Positions 53,601 to 63,948 of a DNA stretch of 64,000 bases are shown piece after piece. Position 1 is the first letter of the stretch; each line of letters begins with the position of its first letter. This stretch comes from Trebouxia sp. TZW2008. Lineage: Eukaryota; Chlorophyta; Trebouxiophyceae; Trebouxiales; Trebouxiaceae. The position numbers and the translations under genes are program-made. The stretch spans positions 1 to 64,000 of the forward strand of contig BDIU01000099.1 in the NCBI GenBank assembly GCA_002118135.1. The letters are read 5' to 3'. The notes beneath the pieces are model-generated. The model saw nothing but the letters and a program-made list of their open reading frames with translations. It was not told the origin of the DNA and searched no databases.

Positions 53601-56600
53601 TGAGAAGATTTTGAGGGCGCTGCCCAGCAAGACAACTAGGCAGACGCTCTTGTTCTCGGCCACCTTCCTGAAAATATTCACGAGCTGTCTCAGTACTTGT
53701 CAGTATTCAGTAATCATTACCAGCCAACACAATTCACTGTGTAGAAAGACAGGCGCTGTCGTTGTCTTATGTTGTCCCTTGTGCTTGCAGGGCTGAGATT
53801 GAGAAGATTCTGAGAGCATTGCCCAGCAAGAACACCAGGCAGACGCTCTTGTTCTCAGCCACCTTCCCTGAAGATATTCAGGAGCTGTCTCGGTTTGCCC
53901 TCAGGCCTAACTTCAATCTAGTGGACACTGTCGGTGAAGACAGCACCCACTCCAGTGCCCAGGTGAGCCAGTCAATTCTTGCAACACAGAACGTTGCTTT
54001 TTGACAGAGGTCATGGGCTACTACACCCCAACGGCAGACAACCAGTCAAGCACCTCAATTCCCTTCATGGTCAATACAAATTGTCTAGGATAGCACAGGA
54101 CCAAACTGGTTGGAGACAGTTGATTGCTCCAGTACGTACCTAGCTGGGCCTGCTGAGCCTGTCTAGCACACATTCAGAACAAAAACAAGAAAAATCACAG
54201 GCTACTCACCTGCGTATTGCTCGTTGGAAATCATCATCAACAAATGAGCCACTATTGCTGATGCCATTGTCACTGCTGTTGGCATTGCATTCTTCCAGGG
54301 AATTGGCTATAGGTCAAATGATCATAGTCAACATAGGCACAGGTGGGCATGCTTGTTCCCCTGGTGGCACTTTGCCTGTCATGTCCAACAACTTGATTGG
54401 CATATAGCGATCCACACAAGTGCTGAAATGGGTACTGATCAGCTTTGAAGTATGCTATAATTCTTCTTGTTGTGTGATCTTGCATCCGTAGTCCTGCAAT
54501 ATATCTCATCGAGATGGTTTGCACAATCGCAGGTGCAGCAATCAGTCATGACTGTCAGCATGGAGCAGATGTCAGCCCAGCTGATACATGTGCTGGCAGA
54601 GCACAGGGCCTCAGACCCTCAGCACAAGGTGCTGGTGTTCTTCACCACTGCCAGGCTCACTCAGATGTATGCTGAGATGTGCAACCACGCTGGCATACCA
54701 GTTCTGGAGATACATTCACGCAAGAGTCAAGCTCACAGGTAAAGCCTCTGCTGACATTGAGTTCAGCCAGGCAACATTGCCTGTGCACTGCAGCGGTTTC
54801 TGACATGAGGTCACTGACCATGCTGCCAGCAATGCTGCACTTGTACTGCATATCAATGACCAAAACAGCCAAGCTCACTCAGATGTATGGTGAGATGTGC
54901 AACCATGCTGGCATCCCAGTGCTGGAGATCCATTTGCGCAAATCCCAAGCTCACAGGTATACACAGGCATTGTAACCAGCAGTAATGCTTGTGCTTTGCA
55001 CACTGATGTTGATCATTACTTTTCACAACAGTCAGGCGGACACTGTATGCCGAGGTGTGCAACCATGCTGGCATCCCAGTTCTGGAAATTCGCTCATGCA
55101 AGAGTCAAGCCTGCAGGTACAGCTGACATCAACTGCCCTCATGCAAGTTTGTCAGCAGCTATTTCGATCCAGTTTCACTAGACATGCAAGGCAGGCACCT
55201 CCTTGTGTTATGTGGCTGCCAAGTGTGCCTGTGCCCACCTGCAACCTCAGGACCTCACAGAGACGCAAACACACGCTGCGGTGGCAACCTGTCTTGCGGC
55301 ATTCTAGCAGCATGCCCAAGCCACCCCAAGTCTTCTAAGAGCGACATCATGATGCCAAGCAGCATCTGTCGCCGCATTGTTCTGTGCACAAGTGACAGCT
55401 GACAAGCTACTGGTTTTTGGCTGCAGGACAAGGGTTGCAGGTCAGTTCAGAGATGGGACAGGACTGACCATGTTCACTTCAGATGTGAGCGCTCGTGGGG
55501 TGGACTACCCTGATGTTACCCTAGTACTGCAGGTAAGGATGCGCCCCACAGCCATATGCATGTCATGCTGCATAACAGGTCTGCGTCACACAGCTTGCAT
55601 GCCAGCTGGGTCAAGGCATTGCTTACCACCTTCTTGGTTGGGTGAAACAATCAAAACGTGCAATTTGACATCATATTTTGCCATGATTCTGCAGCCCCTG
55701 CGCATGCTATGATTTGACTAACACTGCATAATTGTTCTGAGCACTGAGTGACTTCAGGCTCAATTCCATCAGCTTGGAACAAACCTGTTCAAAGCTGATG
55801 TTCCAAGGCAGTTCACCTCTTCAGTGTACACTAGCAAGGCCTTGCATCTTTCTTAGCAAGCATCGACAATGCTGATGATGATGCAGGTGGGCATGCCAGC
55901 AGACCAGGCGCAGTACATCCACAGGGTGGGGCGCACAGCACGTGCTGGAAAGCTGGGCAAGGCCCTTCTGCTGCTGCATGACTTTGAGAACCGCTTCATC
56001 GGCAGCCTGAAAGACTTGCCTGTGGAGACACTACAGCCCAACTCCCTACAGGTCTGTGCCTTGAGCTGTTGCTTTGACTTGTCGCAACCTTGCGTATGCT
56101 CTTGTACAAACTGTGTGTGTTAGCAAGCTGGGCAAGGCTCTCCTGCTGCTGCATGACTTTGACAACCTGCAGTCTCAGCAGCCTGGCGGACCTGCCTGTA
56201 GAGACGCTACAGCCCAACTCCCCACAGAAAACAGAACATTTTACTTTGAAACAGTTCCTTCATGACTTCAGATGCTTGTACGCGCTTTCACTTGGTATTC
56301 ACATTAAGAGACCCTTCTAGATGATTGATTGGGGCTGCCTGTGGACGCCCTGCACCCTGACCCCCCACAGGTCTGCCCCTTGGGCTGTTGCGCCCCTTGT
56401 ATTGTGCATTCTCTAGTACATGCTGTTATGCATGGTTTTGCTGCTGTCCAAAATGGATTCATTCTTGTCAGCACTGCTTCCTGGGGAGCCTTGCAGACTT
56501 GCCTGTGGACACATTACAGCCCAGCTCTCCTCAGGTTTGCCCCGTCAGCTGATTGGCTTGTGCACGCACAAGCGCATGCACTTGTGCACACTTTTGGCCC

Positions 56601-57883
56601 CGTGCAACCATCAAAGGTTTGTTAGGAGCGCCCATAAAAGGTTTTTGTTTTTTATTTTATCTCTTCCAAAGAGATCTGCTCTTTGAAAAAACCCTTTTCG
56701 AGGAAAATCCCAAGGAAACTTTCCTCAGCCCTTTTTTCCCCTCAACCCTTCTTTTTCCTCAAGTCTTTATCACTGAAAGAGAAAGGAGACTTGTCCTCAC
56801 CATCATCTTCCCATAAGTGCTTTTTCTTCTGCAGCCTCTCTCATGCAGGGCCAACAGCTGCATAGCTTCACTCTCTATCTGTATTGTATCACAAGTCTCA
56901 CAGTCCCCAATTGTCTATTTTGTTGTAACTGTGTGTTGTGCTGTGTACAGGAGCTGGCAGCAGCTGAGGCAAAGGCACAGCAGGGGATTTCCAAACTGGG
57001 TCCCATCACCAAGGGCTGCGCCTACCAGGCCTGGATGGGCTTTTACAATTCCTACAAGAAGTTCCTACACTGGAGCCCAGAGCAATTGGTGCAGCAAGCC
57101 AACCACTTCTCACGTACACTTGGTGAGTTCAAGTACAATAGTTTCACTTGATCAACACACTCACTGCAAGGATGCAAGGACATGTCAAAGGTGAAGCTGC
57201 GTTCCCAGATTGAAAGTCTCAGATTATAAGTGAGCAAGGTGTCAGCTTTCCATGCTGTGTGCTGTAACAGGATGTGCTGAGCCATCTGAGCTCGGGATGC
57301 TAGCGTGTACAGCTTATACGGAAGCGTCAGCCGCAGCTGCCTAGATCTATTCGGTTACTTCATTATGATTGCAGGTATATTGCTGCATATTGTTGGTTGC
57401 TTGTCATTTTTCTTTGCTTGTCTTTGTTTGTTGTAGTCAGTGTTGGTGAGGGGTTAGGTTCCGGCTGAGCGATGCATCAGTGCCTTAATGCTGTGTACTG
57501 TAACAGGATGTGCTGAGCCACCTGAGCTGGAGAAGAAAACAGTAAGCAAGATGGGCCTGAAGGGCACGCCAGGCATTCGCTATGCTGCTTTTGATCCAAA
57601 TCGAGGAGGGAGAGGAGGGGGCAGAGGTGGTGGCCAGCCCCAGAATGTTGATGGTGGAGCCCAGTTTGGTGGTGCCCCAAGCCAGAATGGCGGTCGCAGG
57701 GGCCAATTTGATGGTGCTCAAAACCAGTACAGCAGTGGTGGCAGAGGCCAATTTGGCGGTGGCAGAGGTGGCGGTGGAGGTGGCCGTGGCGGTGGCCGTG
57801 GCGGTGGTCGAGGCGGTGGCCGAGGCCAAGGCGGCATTTACAGAAGTGGCAACAGTCAAGGCCCAAGTGACCAGTACTATTGA
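50621..57883 (+). CDS. DEAD-box ATP-dependent RNA helicase (RH26/RH31, MSS116-like) with RGG tail
   Basis: Ten exons join in phase to about 666 residues: 50621-50967, 51157-51304, 51921-52040, 52795-52982, 53791-53962, 54533-54738, 55427-55532, 55887-56051, 56951-57122 and 57507-57883. All helicase motifs are present: a Q-motif region, ARTGTGKT (I), SPTRELA (Ia), VGGTN and ATPGR (Ib), LDEADRLLDMGF (II), LFSATF (III), KVLVFF (IV), TSDVSARGVDYPDV (V) and HRVGRTARAG (VI). The C-terminal block with KMGLKGTPGIR is typical of the plant RH26/RH31 group and yeast MSS116, which remodel RNA in organelles or nucleus. The tail has many RGG/GGR repeats for RNA binding. The first exon is Arg/Ser/Ala-rich and could be a targeting or disordered region. 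At least six exons have decayed partial duplicates in adjacent introns. Confidence 0.95.
51786..52194 (+). repeat. partial copies on both sides of helicase exon 3 (motif Ia)
   Basis: The functional exon is 51921-52040. Upstream, about 51786-51850 repeats its head (TGTCCTCAAGGGCCCCTGGC, PTRELAS codons). Part of the preceding intron (AAGACTTGGCTT near 51862) also repeats sequence near 51716. Downstream, 52125-52194 repeats its tail (encoding RELASQIAVEAEALGRFHNI) with a donor GTCAGC. That downstream copy still has an open frame. Confidence 0.9.
52554..52690 (+). repeat. decayed upstream copy of helicase exon 4 (motif Ib)
   Basis: After an acceptor TGTGCAG it encodes CVVGGTNIISEIRRMRHKP and then MATHGRVSDLQNN, against CVVGGTNADAEIRRMRNKP and VATPGRLIDHLQNN in the functional exon at 52795. 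The PGR motif is broken to HGR, a codon is lost and the DEAD box is absent. Confidence 0.92.
53583..53692 (+). repeat. decayed upstream copy of helicase exon 5 (motif III)
   Basis: It encodes EIEKILRALPSKTTRQTLLF and SATF, nearly the same as the functional exon at 53791 (EIEKILRALPSKNTRQTLLF), but then shifts frame (LKIFTSCLS against PEDIQELSR). About 205 bases separate the copies. Confidence 0.92.
54861..55116 (+). repeat. two downstream copies of helicase exon 6 tail and donor
   Basis: Segments 54861-54957 (LTQMYGEMCNHAGIPVLEI, then a donor) and 55030-55116 (AEVCNHAGIPVLEI, then GTACAG) repeat the tail of exon 6 (54533-54738). The intact exon is the 5'-most copy, as expected for donor-spanning duplication. 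Confidence 0.92.
56121..56535 (+). repeat. downstream copies of helicase exon 8 tail
   Basis: Around 56125-56225 the sequence repeats KLGKALLLLHDFDN with frame damage. Shorter echoes at about 56325-56370 (LPVDALHPDPPQ) and 56487-56535 (LADLPVDTLQPSSPQ) repeat the exon end LKDLPVETLQPNSLQ (56010-56051) with a following donor-like GT. Confidence 0.88.
57253..57297 (+). repeat. upstream copy of helicase exon 10 head
   Basis: GCTGTGTGCTGTAACAGGAT followed by GTGCTGAGCCATCTGAGCTC matches the acceptor and head of exon 10 at 57490-57530 (GTAACAGGATGTGCTGAGCC, ACCTGAGCT). Confidence 0.85.
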
Positions 57884-58864
57884 CATAGCCTAAACATGTC
57901 ACTGCAAAGAACAACCAGATCTATGTGCTGAAGGGTAGCAAGATCTTGCAGAAAGCCAACGCAGGCAGCAGTGATCAAATGCTGCAGCTTGATACAGCCA
58001 TTTTTTGTTACTGGTCAGAGCTGCTGGCCAAAACAAGGCTGGATTCATGGATCAGAGAATACATTAGCAGGACGCCTGGCAGGGGCGGAAGGAATGCTTA
58101 TTGCTGAACGAACATGGGCAAACCTGATCAAACAGCTGAAATTCGTCAAATTTCATTGTACAGAACTGTGAATTGCGCATGTCAGCCGCTTTCCACATTT
58201 GTTGTGAGAATTCTTTATTTCAGTGATAAAAAGTTACAATTTAATGTTTCTGTGTTGTGAAATGCTGTTGTGGTCTTATCATCGTGATGCGACCTCAATG
58301 CAACAGCGCAGTTGTTGAGACACAACGTCGGCATACATCTGAGCACAGGCGTTGTTGCGCTGCACCGTAAAAGACATGCTTTGTCAGCTGTACATGTTGC
58401 TGTGCAAGGCTGCTGCCTTGTGAATGCAAGATGCCTCACCGCATGAAGCATGCCAGAGGTGTCCAGCGTTGGTTTCTAGTGTGTTTGCCCGCTCTGGTAA
58501 GCACTCATGACTGAGCCGCGACTGCCCAGACACAGTTGGTTGTGCGTGACAGCACAAGGTCGCTTGTGAGTCACAAGGTTGTGACAGGGTGAGTAATGCC
58601 CAGGGGTGTATGTAAACCGTGCCCATCAAGTGAAGTTGTAATGCAGCAAGTTCGGCAGCGATTCCTGCAATAAACGCGCCTCGGATCAACGATACATAGC
58701 TAACTTGTCTGTGTGCAGAGGTTGAGCGTTGGCCAGTGCTGCCACTCAGCAGCCACGGAAGGCAACGAGTTGAGTGTAAGGTCACATTCCTCGCTAAAGT
58801 TAAGAGTAGCGTCTGACGGGCCCTCTTCGCCGTGTCAAGGCAAGGCGCAACCTGCCGCCTCTGA
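57884..58864. other. intergenic region between helicase and oxidoreductase genes
   Basis: The 981 bases hold the helicase 3' UTR and the oxidoreductase promoter; the last 350 bases are CG-richer. A long minus-strand open frame (59247-58384, 287 codons) covers the promoter and the first two oxidoreductase exons antisense, but shows no recognisable domain. Confidence 0.5.
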
Positions 58865-61800
58865 ATGAAAGCTATCATATACACGAGATTTGGAGGGCCC
58901 GAGGTGCTGGAGTACGTCGACCACCCCTTACCGGATCGGGCTGCAGGAGACGTCCTGGTGAGGATCAGGTCAACCAGCGTCAATCCCGTCGAGTACATGA
59001 TCAGACAGGGCAAGCTGCCCTTTTCCAAGAAGCGAAAGGTTTGGCCGTCCAGATTTTGCTTGCCCTCCACGACGCCTCGCTTCTTGATCATTTTCAGCTG
59101 ACCGCTCTCGTTCTGCAGATCCTCGGCGGTGACCTCTCCGGCGTGGTCGAGGCCGCTGACAATAGCAGCCAGGTAAGCGAGCGTCCCTGTAGCAAGGCCG
59201 AAACGGGCTGCTTGCTCCAAACATGTTGCTTGCTGACTGCAGTTCAAAGCAGGTGACAGGGTTTTTGCACTCTCCCCTGATTGCAGCCAAACATCAAAAT
59301 GGGGTTAGGCAGCAGTCCAACTTTTTCAAGCTCCTTTTGTGTTTTACTTTTTGTGACTTCAAGGCAAGCAAGGAAAGGTGTGCCAAATGCAGGTACATAT
59401 GCTGAGCAGGCTTGCATCAAACCCAGTTTGCTAGCAACTATTCCCGATGAAGTCTCCTTTGACGAAGCAGCTGCCATGCCTTTGGTCTCCCTTACTGCAC
59501 TTCAGGTGTGCTTTCCAAACCTGTCAAGTCAGTCCTGCATACAAATCATACTCATTTGTTCACCAGGCTGTGTAGACATGCAACACATAGCCAGCCAGCA
59601 TCCGTCAAACTCTGTGTATCTTAGAGCTAGTCCTATGTGCTTGAACATGTCAACAGGCCACCAATACCTCCTTTGACCAGGCAAGTGCCATGCCTGTGGT
59701 TATTCACATTGCACTGCGGGTGAGGTTGCCAAGGCTGCTGTGTCATTGATGTCTACTGATCATGCTAACCTGTTGACCTCCTTGTTTTGACATGTAACAG
59801 AAATTGTGCGACTGAGAGCTAAACCTATGTGCCTGAGCATGTCCATGCGCCAATGATACCTCCGTTCACCAGGCAGCGATGCATGGAGTCAGTTGTGGAG
59901 TTGCCAGTGTCGCAGTTGTGCTCACCTGCATTATCATCACACCATGCACAGAGACTTGAAATGTCGATAACCCTTGCATTGCTTGCTGAATTGGGTCAAA
60001 AGGCTTGCATTGTCACACTCCCAGTGCAACTAGCACACAGTTTGCTAACTTGCTGAAGCCTGCAAAGATCAAAGCTGGGTAGCGTGTGCTGGTTCATGGA
60101 GTCAATGTTGGAGTGGACAGTGTTGCAGTACTGCTCAATGAGCCCTGCACTACTTGCTGAACTGTGTCACACACTTTGCATCATAATGCTCACAGCACAA
60201 CAGGTACATGGTGCATGCAGGCCCTGCCGCCTGCAAAGATCAAGGCTGGGCTGCATGTGCTGATTCTTGTGATCAGTGGTAGAGATGGCATGTCGCAGTG
60301 TTGCTCAGTGACGCCTGCATTGCTTGCTGAACCGGGTTTAAAGGTTTATATAATCCCACTTACAGTGCATTTAGCACATAGTGCACGCAGGCCTTGAAGC
60401 CTGCAAAGATCAAAGCTGGGCAGCGTGTGCTGATTCGTGGAGCAAGTGGTGGATTAGCAGTGTTGCAGTGCTGCTCAACTTCATTGACATCACATCATGC
60501 ACAGAGACTTGAAACCTCAGTAACCCCTGCAGGCCTTGAAGCCAGCAAACATCAAAGCTGAGCAGCGTGTGCTGATCCACGGAGCTAGTGGTGGGGTAGG
60601 CAGCGTTGCAGTGCAGTTAGCACAGGCTTGGGGTGCGCATGTCACCGCCACTTGCAGCACCAAAAACATACAGCTTGTCAAGGTATGGTCTTCGGCTCAA
60701 TACAATAATAGTAATTGTTACACATTCCAGCACATGTGCCAGGTGTGTGTGGCCCAAGTCTTGCCTCGCCAGGCAGGCTTGTTCTCAACGTATTTTCAAG
60801 CACGTCTGATGCTCAACTTTTGAATGTCAGACAGGACAATGTCATTCTAGATATTCCTACGTCAGGTCAAAGGTTCAAACCCTCCAGGTCCCTGGCTTGA
60901 TACCTTGAAAATCTGAATACTTCAAGCTTTTGCAATTCACAGCTTTCCTTGGCTGCTTCCAGCAGCCAGCTGCATATTATAGCAGCAAAAGCAAATGCGC
61001 AAGTGCCTTGAGAGACTGCCTGGGGTCCAAAAGCATTCTGCATGCTAGCAGAGCAGTCCTGCTTGATTTCCTCCCCTTGTTTTCAGCCCAACCACATCAT
61101 ATTGCCCCTTCTGGCATGACAATCAGGTTGACTGTGCTTTACTCAACCATTGTTAATACTGTATTGCCTGAATTCAACAGGGCCTGGCCTTCTCAAGTCA
61201 AATTTCGTCATTGTGTAGCAGGCAGCAAAGGGAATTTCAATCTGCTGTACAGACTGCTTCCTTACAGTATAGTCCATCAGAGCTTGAGTACCTTGTGTTT
61301 TGTTGTTCAGAGTCTGGGTGCAGATGAAGTGGTAGACTACACACAAGAGTCTGTGGACCAGCTGTTTAAGAATGACCCATTTGATGTTGTCATGGACCAG
61401 ATAGGTGGTAAGCACCTGTCCCTCTGCAGCCTGATACTGTATGAATTCTTGTCCAATGTCAGCAAGCTGAGTATGCACCTCTATCTGCAAGGTAATCAAT
61501 CAGTTGCTCTGCTGCTGCTGTGAACAATACACATTCTAGTCACATAGCCTCTGCCAAATGGGAGTCCAAGGAACCGGCCTTATACAATAAGCTGCTGTGT
61601 TGTCAAGCAACGTCTGGGACAAGGCACGACACTGTCATCCAGATAATGTAGAGTTTAATAGTGTCTAGCTGCAGATTGTCTGCAGACTCTGTTGCCATCA
61701 AGCGAATCTTCTGTTGACAGTGCATAGCAGCAGCAGTTTGATTGGTTGGTTGGTTGGTTGCTTGGTTGGTTGGTTGGTTGATTGGTTGATGCCTGTGCTC

Positions 61801-63677
61801 GTGCGATTGCAAGGTAGGTAACAGGTATGCCTCACCCCGTTTCTGTAGGCCATACAGCAGCAATTTGATCAACAACGATGTCAAAATAAGTTGGTTCGCA
61901 GGTACAACCACGACTCAGTCTCTGGCTGTACTGAAGAAGAGCGGCCACATGTGCATTGTGTTGAATAACAACATGAACAAGATCCAGTTGGCTTCAGGGT
62001 AAGTCCTCTTCTGCTGTTTGTTCTGATACTTTTGCAACAGACAGTGTATAACACATCATTGCAGTGAGACTGTTACAGCTCAATTGGGTTCTTGTCTGTA
62101 TGTGTCACCTTCAAAACAAACTGCGCGTTCATAAGTCGCAAATAGCCTGCTGTTTCATTGGATGCGCCAAACTATAAGGGGTCTTCTTGGCAGCACTTGC
62201 AGGCACTCACACCATACATCTCAACAATGACCAAGAAGCAGTTTTCACGAATAATCCGTCACCGACGCTTGCATGCTGCAGCATTGAGACGACATGAGCA
62301 TTGTTTGTGAATTGCGTATGTCTCTTGGTAGTCATGCGAGGAGTGTGTCTCTTGGTGTAGATGCAACTTGCAAATTGGCCTTGAGCAGCCCAAAATCTTG
62401 TCTTAGATGGTCTTAGCCTGACATTAGAAGTGATATCTGGGTTGACAAAGAGCACCCTGACGTCTGGCCGCAAGTAGCTCAAGCCTGACAGGAGAAATGA
62501 TTTGTAGGTTGGCAAGGGGTTGCATAGAATTTCATCCTAAATGATAATAGCATGATATGAAAAGTTACACGCAGGTTGGCAAAGAGCAGCCTAGGTTTTG
62601 GTCCTAAATGGCACACAACCTTTGCCAAACCTAGTGGGGAAGACATGCAGCAGATTGCCAAGCTCATGGCCGCAGGACAGCTCAGAGCTGTCATTGACAA
62701 AACATTTCCATTGGAGCAAACAGCGTAAGCCAACCTATTATGAGAGGGGAGAAAAAAAACATTTATTGCAAACGGGATGAGCTAGTGCTGAGATGCATAG
62801 CTGTCTGCTATGTGGGCACACTTCTTTGGCAGCAGTTGCTGATTCCAATTGTGACAGACCATGCCCATTGGATCAAGCAGCATAAGCTGTACACATATGC
62901 CAGAATGCCTGGGCGTATGTGCTTGAACGTCCCACATGCAAAGTGAAATTACTGTCAAGCCTGAAGCTGTGATGCACTAGTCCGTGGTATGTGCTCAGTC
63001 CTCTAGCCACAGTTGCTGCTTTTGTTTCATGAAGCTGTGACAGGCTGCATTGCTGTTGCCTGTGCAAATTGTGTCCTTCTGTGTACACAAATGCAACTTT
63101 GTGAAAATATTTCCCAGACCTTGTGCAGAGTCTGCCTGCTAGGGATCCGAACACCAAAAGCCGTGCTGTCAGAAGTGAGAGAGAGTCTCATGCTTTAGCC
63201 AGCCAACAAGACTGATCACATGTGCCACACCGTGGCAATGACTATACGTCCATGAAACTCAGGCAGTCTTATGACATAGTGAATAACCCCCAGATAATCA
63301 TGTTGCGCAAAAGAAGCGCGCATGTCATGACCGCAGCCTTCAAACAAATGAGGATACTTGGCCCGCACCCCAGCCAATGCTCCCTATTCAAACACTAAGT
63401 GCTTTTCATCGCCTAAGGCCCCAGAACCACACCGTGTGCACAGCCTACAGGCTGTACTGGCTGCAACTCTGTGTGCTAATGGCTTGGTATTGTCTACATA
63501 CTTTGCAGCTACCCTGTGCTTCTGGCGTGTGCAAGTGCATCAGGAGCATGTACAGCCCTCATAGGCTCACACCATTTGCCTGTCTTAAGAATAATGGTTC
63601 TCTGCTGCAGGGCAGCACACCAATATGCAGAGACTAGCCATCCAAGCGGCAAAGTGGTGATCAGAGTGTCTTCATAA
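58865..63677 (+). CDS. zinc-free MDR family NADPH:quinone oxidoreductase (zeta-crystallin-like)
   Basis: Nine exons join in phase to about 320 residues: 58865-59038, 59119-59172, 59243-59303, 59393-59505, 60533-60682, 61311-61407, 61902-61998, 62575-62724 and 63611-63677. The GroES-like N-terminal part begins [20 protein letters not shown] and has [12 protein letters not shown] and [27 protein letters not shown] precedes the Rossmann motif [31 protein letters not shown] and [10 protein letters not shown] follow, and the C-terminus ends [10 protein letters not shown]. Length and motif order match the quinone oxidoreductase branch, which uses NADPH to reduce quinones or enones; no zinc-binding Cys set is seen. 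There is no obvious transit peptide. Introns 4 and 7 are filled with decayed copies of exons 4, 5 and 8, and intron 5 carries a SINE-like repeat. Confidence 0.93.
59640..59900 (+). repeat. two downstream copies of oxidoreductase exon 4 tail
   Basis: Around 59656-59722 CCTCCTTTGACCAGGCAAGT then GCCATGCCTGTGGTTATTCA matches the exon 4 tail (TCCTTTGACGAAGCAGCTGC, CATGCCTTTGGTCTCCCTT), followed by a donor-like GGGTGAGG. A second echo with the same leading intron (AGCTAAACCTATGTGCCTGA) starts near 59815 and fuses into an exon 5-like tail near 59885. Period is about 195 bases. Confidence 0.8.
60050..60532 (+). repeat. three decayed upstream copies of oxidoreductase exon 5 (Rossmann motif)
   Basis: Copies near 60052-60140, 60215-60325 and 60385-60475 each begin like TTGAAGCCTGCAAAGATCAA and continue GCGTGTGCTGATTC, GGAGC[AT]AGTGGTGG. 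The functional exon (60533-60682) follows about 165 bases after the last. The decayed copies contain stops (GGGTAGCGTG, GGATTAGCAG) or lose the GASGGVG codons. Intron segments with TTGCTTGCTGAAC and GTGCAACTAGCACA also repeat with the same period. Confidence 0.93.
60705..60792 (+). mobile_element. SINE-like dispersed repeat, copy 4
   Basis: AT-rich head (AATAATAGTAATTGTTACAC), then TTCCAGCACATGTGCCAGGT, GGCCCAAGTCTTGCCTCGCC and AGGCAGGCTTGTTCTCAACG. It lies in oxidoreductase intron 5 in the gene's orientation. Confidence 0.6.
61738..61790 (+). repeat. (TTGG)n tetranucleotide microsatellite
   Basis: About 12 copies of GGTT/GATT units in oxidoreductase intron 6, with minor interruptions. Confidence 0.9.
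62380..62575 (+). repeat. decayed upstream copies of oxidoreductase exon 8 head
   Basis: Before exon 8 (62575, GTTGGCAAAGAGCAGCCTAG), related segments occur at about 62384 (GAGCAGCCCAAAATCTTGTC), 62449 (GTTGACAAAGAGCACCCTGA) and 62507 (GTTGGCAAGGGGTTGCATAG), each preceded by CTGACA-like intron sequence. Spacing is about 60-65 bases. None continues into the full exon. Confidence 0.8.
63176..63230 (+). repeat. dispersed repeat shared with 36248-36330
   Basis: GTGAGAGAGAGTCTCATGCT then TTTAGCCAGCCAACAAGACT and GATCACATGTG matches the block at 36248. Here it lies in the last oxidoreductase intron. The 8-base hairpin seen at 36302 is not present. Confidence 0.55.
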
Positions 63678-63871
63678 TGTGCAAGCCAGAAGCCCAGCAT
63701 GCCTGCAGCAAACGGTGTGCAGGTTTAGATAGGCACGACCTCCAGTGACACTGCTGTTTGGTGAAGGTTTTGCCACAGGTTGCTACGTAGCAGGCAGTGA
63801 CAGTGCAGAAGATAACAAGTAAACTACTAAAGGCGTAGACTTTCCTTTTTTTCTTTTCTTTCAGAAGATAA

Positions 63872-63948
63872 AGACTTCCTGGGCTGCCTCTTCAGACAGA
63901 GGCTCCCACTATGATGTTCAACGGCGTAGACTGTTTGTTTTCTCCTAA
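63872..63948 (+). repeat. dispersed repeat shared with 31918-31990
   Basis: GGGCTGCCTCTTCAGACAGA then GGCTCCCACTATGATGTTCA and ACGGCGTAGACT match the block at 31918. It lies about 200 bases after the oxidoreductase stop codon. The rest of 63678-64000 shows nothing else recognisable. Confidence 0.6.

Noticed and set aside
56640..56820. T/C-rich block in helicase intron 8 as a transposon insertion
   Set aside because: No terminal repeats, target duplication or second copy in the window were found; it may be simple low-complexity sequence.
57485..57914. Two minus-strand frames (His/Gly-like and Thr/Ala-rich) opposite the helicase tail
   Set aside because: They are antisense shadows of the GGT/GGC-rich RGG repeat coding region.
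60855..60900. tRNA B-box-like GGTTCAAACCC next to the SINE-like copy
   Set aside because: No matching A box or cloverleaf could be drawn upstream, and the other copies of the repeat lack it.
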